The notes below the pieces were generated by a model. The model searched no databases and was not told where the DNA came from. It saw nothing but the letters and a program-made list of their open reading frames with translations. Position numbers and translations under genes: made by a program. DNA of 23,595 bases from Planctomycetales bacterium. GTDB taxonomy: Bacteria > Planctomycetota > Phycisphaerae > SM23-33. Below are positions 21,907 through 23,595 of the stretch, piece after piece. Numbering within the stretch: the stretch's first letter is position 1; each line of letters starts with the position of its first letter. The DNA is taken from assembly GCA_030642005.1 (NCBI GenBank), contig DAOWOP010000022.1:1-23595 (forward strand), written 5' to 3'.

Positions 21907-22850
21907 GGCGCCTTTTCCCGCGGGTCGTATGGGTCGGACCGGCTGAATTCGTCCAGCAGGCCCCGGCCTGTTTCGGAGATTTTTTTCGGCAGGACGATCT
22001 TGATTACGACGTACTGATCGCCGCGGTTGCCGGTTTTCGGATCGGCAATGCCTTTGCCGCGCAGGCGCAGACGCGTCCTGCCGGCTGTGCCGGGAGGTAT
22101 CTTCACCACGGTGTCCCCGTCAATGGTCGGAATGGTAACTTTCGCTCCCAGCGCCGCCTCGGTGATGCTGACGGGCAGGTCGAGGTATATATCGGCCCCG
22201 TCGCGGCGGAACCAGGGATGGTCGCGGATGCCGATTATGATGTACAGATCGCCCGGGCCGCCTTTGCCGCGGAGGCGAATCCTGCCGCCTTCGCGGACGC
22301 CCGGGGGAATCTTCACCTCGATTCGCTCGGTTCTGCCGTCCGTCCGGCGAATTTGCAGCGTTTTCGTACAGCCTCTGACCGCCTGCATGAAATCCAGCGT
22401 GATGCGTGATTCGGCGACCGGCGTGGGGGGGTCGTCTGCTCTTGAAGATCGCCTCGTCCGGCGTCGTGGCCGGCCGCCGAGCGCCGCCAGAAGGTCCTTC
22501 AGGCTCATCCCGCTGAACTGACTGGCCGAGAAAAGGTCCTCAAAGTTGAATCCCGCCCCACCGCCGGGCCGGGTCTGCGTATAGACCTTTGTCCCGCGCG
22601 GGTCGCCACCTCGGCCAAAACCAAACTGCTCCGCTCCGGCGTGACCGAACTGGTCGTACATCTTCCGCTTCCCGGTATCCGTGAGAACTTCGTATGCGGC
22701 GGTGGCTTCCTTGAACTTCTCGTCGGAGCCGGGCGATTTATTCACGTCGGGGTGGTATTTACGCGCCAACCGGCGATAGGCCGATTTTATCTGCCTGGCC
22801 GAGGCCGAACGATCTACACCCAGTATCTCGTAGTAATCTCGCTGAACCAT
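21900..22850 (-). CDS. DnaJ-class co-chaperone (type II, CbpA-like)
   Basis: A 316-residue J-domain protein. The J domain (1-70) contains DYYEILGVDRSASARQIKSA and the invariant HPD at residues 33-35 (KYHPDVNK), needed to stimulate DnaK ATPase. A short Gly/Phe-rich linker follows (FGHAGAEQFGFGRGGD). The C-terminal substrate-binding domains contain PPGVREGGRIRLRGKGGPGD and KIPPGTAGRTRLRLRGKGI. The four CxxCxGxG zinc repeats of canonical DnaJ are absent, so this is a CbpA/DnaJ2-type protein. Length matches CbpA (~306 residues). dnaK and grpE are not in the window. A small membrane protein gene overlaps its stop codon. TATAAT (22866-22861) lies just upstream. Confidence 0.93.
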   Translation of the reverse strand: MVQRDYYEILGVDRSASARQIKSAYRRLARKYHPDVNKSPGSDEKFKEATAAYEVLTDTGKRKMYDQFGHAGAEQFGFGRGGDPRGTKVYTQTRPGGGAGFNFEDLFSASQFSGMSLKDLLAALGGRPRRRTRRSSRADDPPTPVAESRITLDFMQAVRGCTKTLQIRRTDGRTERIEVKIPPGVREGGRIRLRGKGGPGDLYIIIGIRDHPWFRRDGADIYLDLPVSITEAALGAKVTIPTIDGDTVVKIPPGTAGRTRLRLRGKGIADPKTGNRGDQYVVIKIVLPKKISETGRGLLDEFSRSDPYDPREKAPW

Positions 22851-22860
22851 TTCGCTTTCA

Positions 22861-22866
22861 ATTATA
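22861..22866 (-). promoter_or_regulatory. Possible -10 element of the DnaJ-type gene
   Basis: TATAAT on the minus strand lies 10 nt before ATG 22850. The position 17 nt further upstream is a T-run rather than TTGACA. If used, the leader would be only about 4 nt. Confidence 0.35.
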
Positions 22867-22904
22867 GACTACCCGGACCGTGAAAAAAAAATGAAAAAAC
22901 TTTC

Positions 22905-22932
22905 TTGCCATAGCCACAAGGGCTGGTAGAAT
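22905..22932 (+). promoter_or_regulatory. Sigma70-type promoter of the small ORF
   Basis: TTGCCA (22905-22910) and TAGAAT (22927-22932), each 5/6 to consensus, are separated by 16 nt. Transcription should start near 22939 and leave an ~80-nt leader before the small ORF at 23022. Confidence 0.55.
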
Positions 22933-22951
22933 AATTATAGTGATGTTCATA

Positions 22952-23037
22952 TCTCTCATTGGCTTAGCACGGAGGTTAGCCGCAGGTTAAGCCCAAGGAA
23001 GGTCGGTCCGGAGGGACCGCCATGTTAGTAAGAGAGG
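22952..23037 (+). promoter_or_regulatory. Structured leader RNA, possible cis-regulatory element
   Basis: Three helices can be drawn by hand: a closing helix TCTCTC (22952-22957) with GAGAGG (23032-23037), an 8-bp helix GGCTTAGC (22961-22968) with 22986-22993 including one G-T pair, and CGGTCC (23004-23009) with GGACCG (23014-23019). The last has a GGAG tetraloop that is part of the Shine-Dalgarno sequence. The closing helix would enclose the start codon. I cannot match it to a known riboswitch class. Confidence 0.4.
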
Positions 23038-23222
23038 AATGGCCTGTTCGAGGCTATCGGCCCGGCAGATATGGTCTGCCCGAAGAGGACAGCGAAGAGG
23101 ATCTGAAAATCCGTATGGCCAACGTGGAGATTTACGCAAAACGGGTCAGAGCTGGGTTGCCTGTCTTCAGAAGAGACGCCGGGGGCTACATCGCCGTCGG
23201 CACCGACAAGCCGGGCACATAA
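23022..23222 (+). CDS. Small hypothetical protein (66 residues)
   Basis: Not assigned to a characterised family. The product is charged and Arg/Glu-rich with a central SEEDLKIRMANVEIYAKRVR helix-like stretch followed by AGLPVFRRD, a pattern that looks like short proteins seen in planctomycetes (recollection, not a search). Coding is supported by a strong GGAGGG (23010-23015) 6 nt before the ATG, a promoter at 22905-22932 and a codon-like reading frame. There is no signal peptide, Cys or membrane segment. It is divergent from the DnaJ-type gene and followed by strong stem-loops. A purely RNA function for this locus is the alternative. Confidence 0.6.
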   Translation: MLVREEWPVRGYRPGRYGLPEEDSEEDLKIRMANVEIYAKRVRAGLPVFRRDAGGYIAVGTDKPGT

Positions 23223-23249
23223 GGCCACATAGGTCTCGAAACGTGAAGT

Positions 23250-23285
23250 GAAGCCTTGTGCGGCATGAAGAAAGCCGCAGGCTTC
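23250..23285 (+). terminator. 12-bp stem-loop after the small ORF
   Basis: GAAGCC (23250-23255) and TGCGGC (23259-23264), separated by a 3-nt bulge, pair with GCCGCA (23274-23279) and GGCTTC (23280-23285) around a 9-nt loop. It lies 27 nt after the stop codon. No U-tract follows, so it may be an RNA-stabilising hairpin instead of a terminator. Confidence 0.5.
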
Positions 23286-23288
23286 GCC

Positions 23289-23325
23289 GTACTGTCCCGC
23301 CGGGAGCGTCGTGACGGGAGGGTAC
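23289..23325 (+). other. Second stem-loop downstream of the small ORF
   Basis: GTAC (23289-23292) with GTAC (23322-23325) and TCCCG (23295-23299) with CGGGA (23315-23319) form an interrupted stem. It follows the previous hairpin directly. Nothing else recognisable was seen in the 185-nt space between the small ORF and the tRNA, apart from the tRNA promoter. Confidence 0.4.
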
Positions 23326-23363
23326 GTCCACCCTGCATATCCCCAAAGCCATGCCCGGCGCGC

Positions 23364-23393
23364 TTGACACAGACCTCGCCGAGCCGGTAACGT
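23364..23393 (+). promoter_or_regulatory. Promoter of tRNA-Arg
   Basis: A perfect TTGACA (23364-23369) lies 18 nt before TAACGT (23388-23393), a weak -10. Transcription would begin near 23400, a few bases before the mature tRNA 5' end. Confidence 0.55.
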
Positions 23394-23407
23394 GCAAAAA
23401 GCATCGA

Positions 23408-23481
23408 GCGCCCGTAGCTCAATTGGACAGAGCATCGGTCTTCGGAACCGAGGGTTACAGGTTCGAGTCCTGTCGGGCGTG
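23408..23481 (+). tRNA. tRNA-Arg (anticodon UCG)
   Basis: A complete 74-nt cloverleaf. The acceptor stem GCGCCCG pairs with CGGGCGT (first pair G-U). The D arm is GCTC/GAGC, the anticodon stem TCGGT/ACCGA with loop CTTCGGA (anticodon TCG), and the T arm ACAGG/CCTGT with loop TTCGAGT. The discriminator base is G. CCA is not encoded, so it must be added after transcription. It would decode CGA and, by wobble, other CGN codons. Confidence 0.95.
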
Positions 23482-23548
23482 TTTGCGACATGAGGCGTCG
23501 CTTGCTGATGCGGCAGCCTGCTGTGCCGGGGTAGATGGGAGTCTTTTC

Positions 23549-23595
23549 GGAACGAAGCGGAACAAATGGGAACAATTCGGAACGAAACGGAACGA
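23549..23595. repeat. Decamer tandem repeat at the window edge
   Basis: Four copies of a 10-mer of the form GGAACNANNN (starts 23549, 23559, 23569, 23579) plus a partial fifth run off the end of the window. It lies 67 nt downstream of the tRNA. The full extent is unknown. Confidence 0.75.

Noticed and set aside
22991..23021. Resemblance of GGTCGGTCCGGAGGGACC to the SRP RNA tip (GGTC...GGTCCGGAAGG)
   Set aside because: The conserved AGCAGCC internal-loop half of SRP domain IV is missing and the hairpin is perfectly paired, so the likeness is probably chance.
23025..23575. Minus-strand reading frames across the small ORF and the tRNA (one reads PTGLEPVTLGSEDRC)
   Set aside because: They are antisense to a clear tRNA-Arg. 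This tRNA-antisense peptide is a familiar spurious annotation.

Overview
The window is a chromosomal stretch of a moderately GC-rich bacterium. It is most likely a member of the Planctomycetota, plausibly class Phycisphaerae. That placement is inference. It rests on large secreted repeat proteins with no obvious function, a mixture of genes with and without Shine-Dalgarno sites, a GT4/GH57/GH133 glycogen cluster, and intergenic spaces full of short tandem and inverted repeats. No phage, transposase, CRISPR or resistance genes were seen.

Layout. (1) 1-2633, plus strand: the end of fabD, then fabG, acpP and fabF, a classical type II fatty-acid synthesis operon with an internal sigma70-like promoter before acpP. 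(2) 2712-3938, minus strand: a PcnB/Cca-type nucleotidyltransferase, convergent with fabF across a 22-bp perfect inverted repeat. (3) 4081-8291, minus strand: two tandem paralogous secreted proteins, each with an N-terminal beta-rich domain and six ~40-residue repeats but different C-termini (coiled coil versus HEAT-like). (4) 8404-8898, minus strand: a YfcE/MJ0936-type phosphodiesterase. (5) 9015-11611, plus strand: a GT-C type membrane glycosyltransferase and a GT2 (dolichyl-phosphate-glucosyltransferase-like) enzyme. (6) 11928-17113, plus strand: a zinc-ribbon membrane protein, a glycogen-synthase-like GT4, a GH57 amylase-like enzyme and a GH133-type glycogen debranching enzyme, forming an alpha-glucan metabolism cluster. 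(7) 17320-18513, plus strand: an unrecognised membrane protein. (8) 18572-22850, minus strand: a DnaJ/CbpA co-chaperone, a small two-TM protein overlapping it, and two paralogous exported proteins with C-terminal carbohydrate-binding-like folds, the second a lipoprotein, overlapping by 17 nt. (9) 22905-23595, plus strand: a 66-residue small ORF behind a good promoter and a structured leader, two strong downstream stem-loops, then tRNA-Arg(UCG) with its own promoter and a decamer tandem repeat running off the window.

The most unusual content is not in the ordinary enzymes. First, several 3' gene ends carry short (often 7-bp) tandem repeats arranged as large inverted repeats, resembling the STRR repeats of cyanobacteria; in two cases the stop codon lies inside the repeat. 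Second, a dispersed palindrome (perfect 46 bp at one site) recurs at a second site inside a ~129-bp element with 11-bp terminal inverted repeats. Third, the small ORF at 23022 has its Shine-Dalgarno sequence in the tetraloop of a hairpin inside a predicted three-way junction. Fourth, the tandem six-repeat secreted paralogs are a protein architecture I cannot assign.
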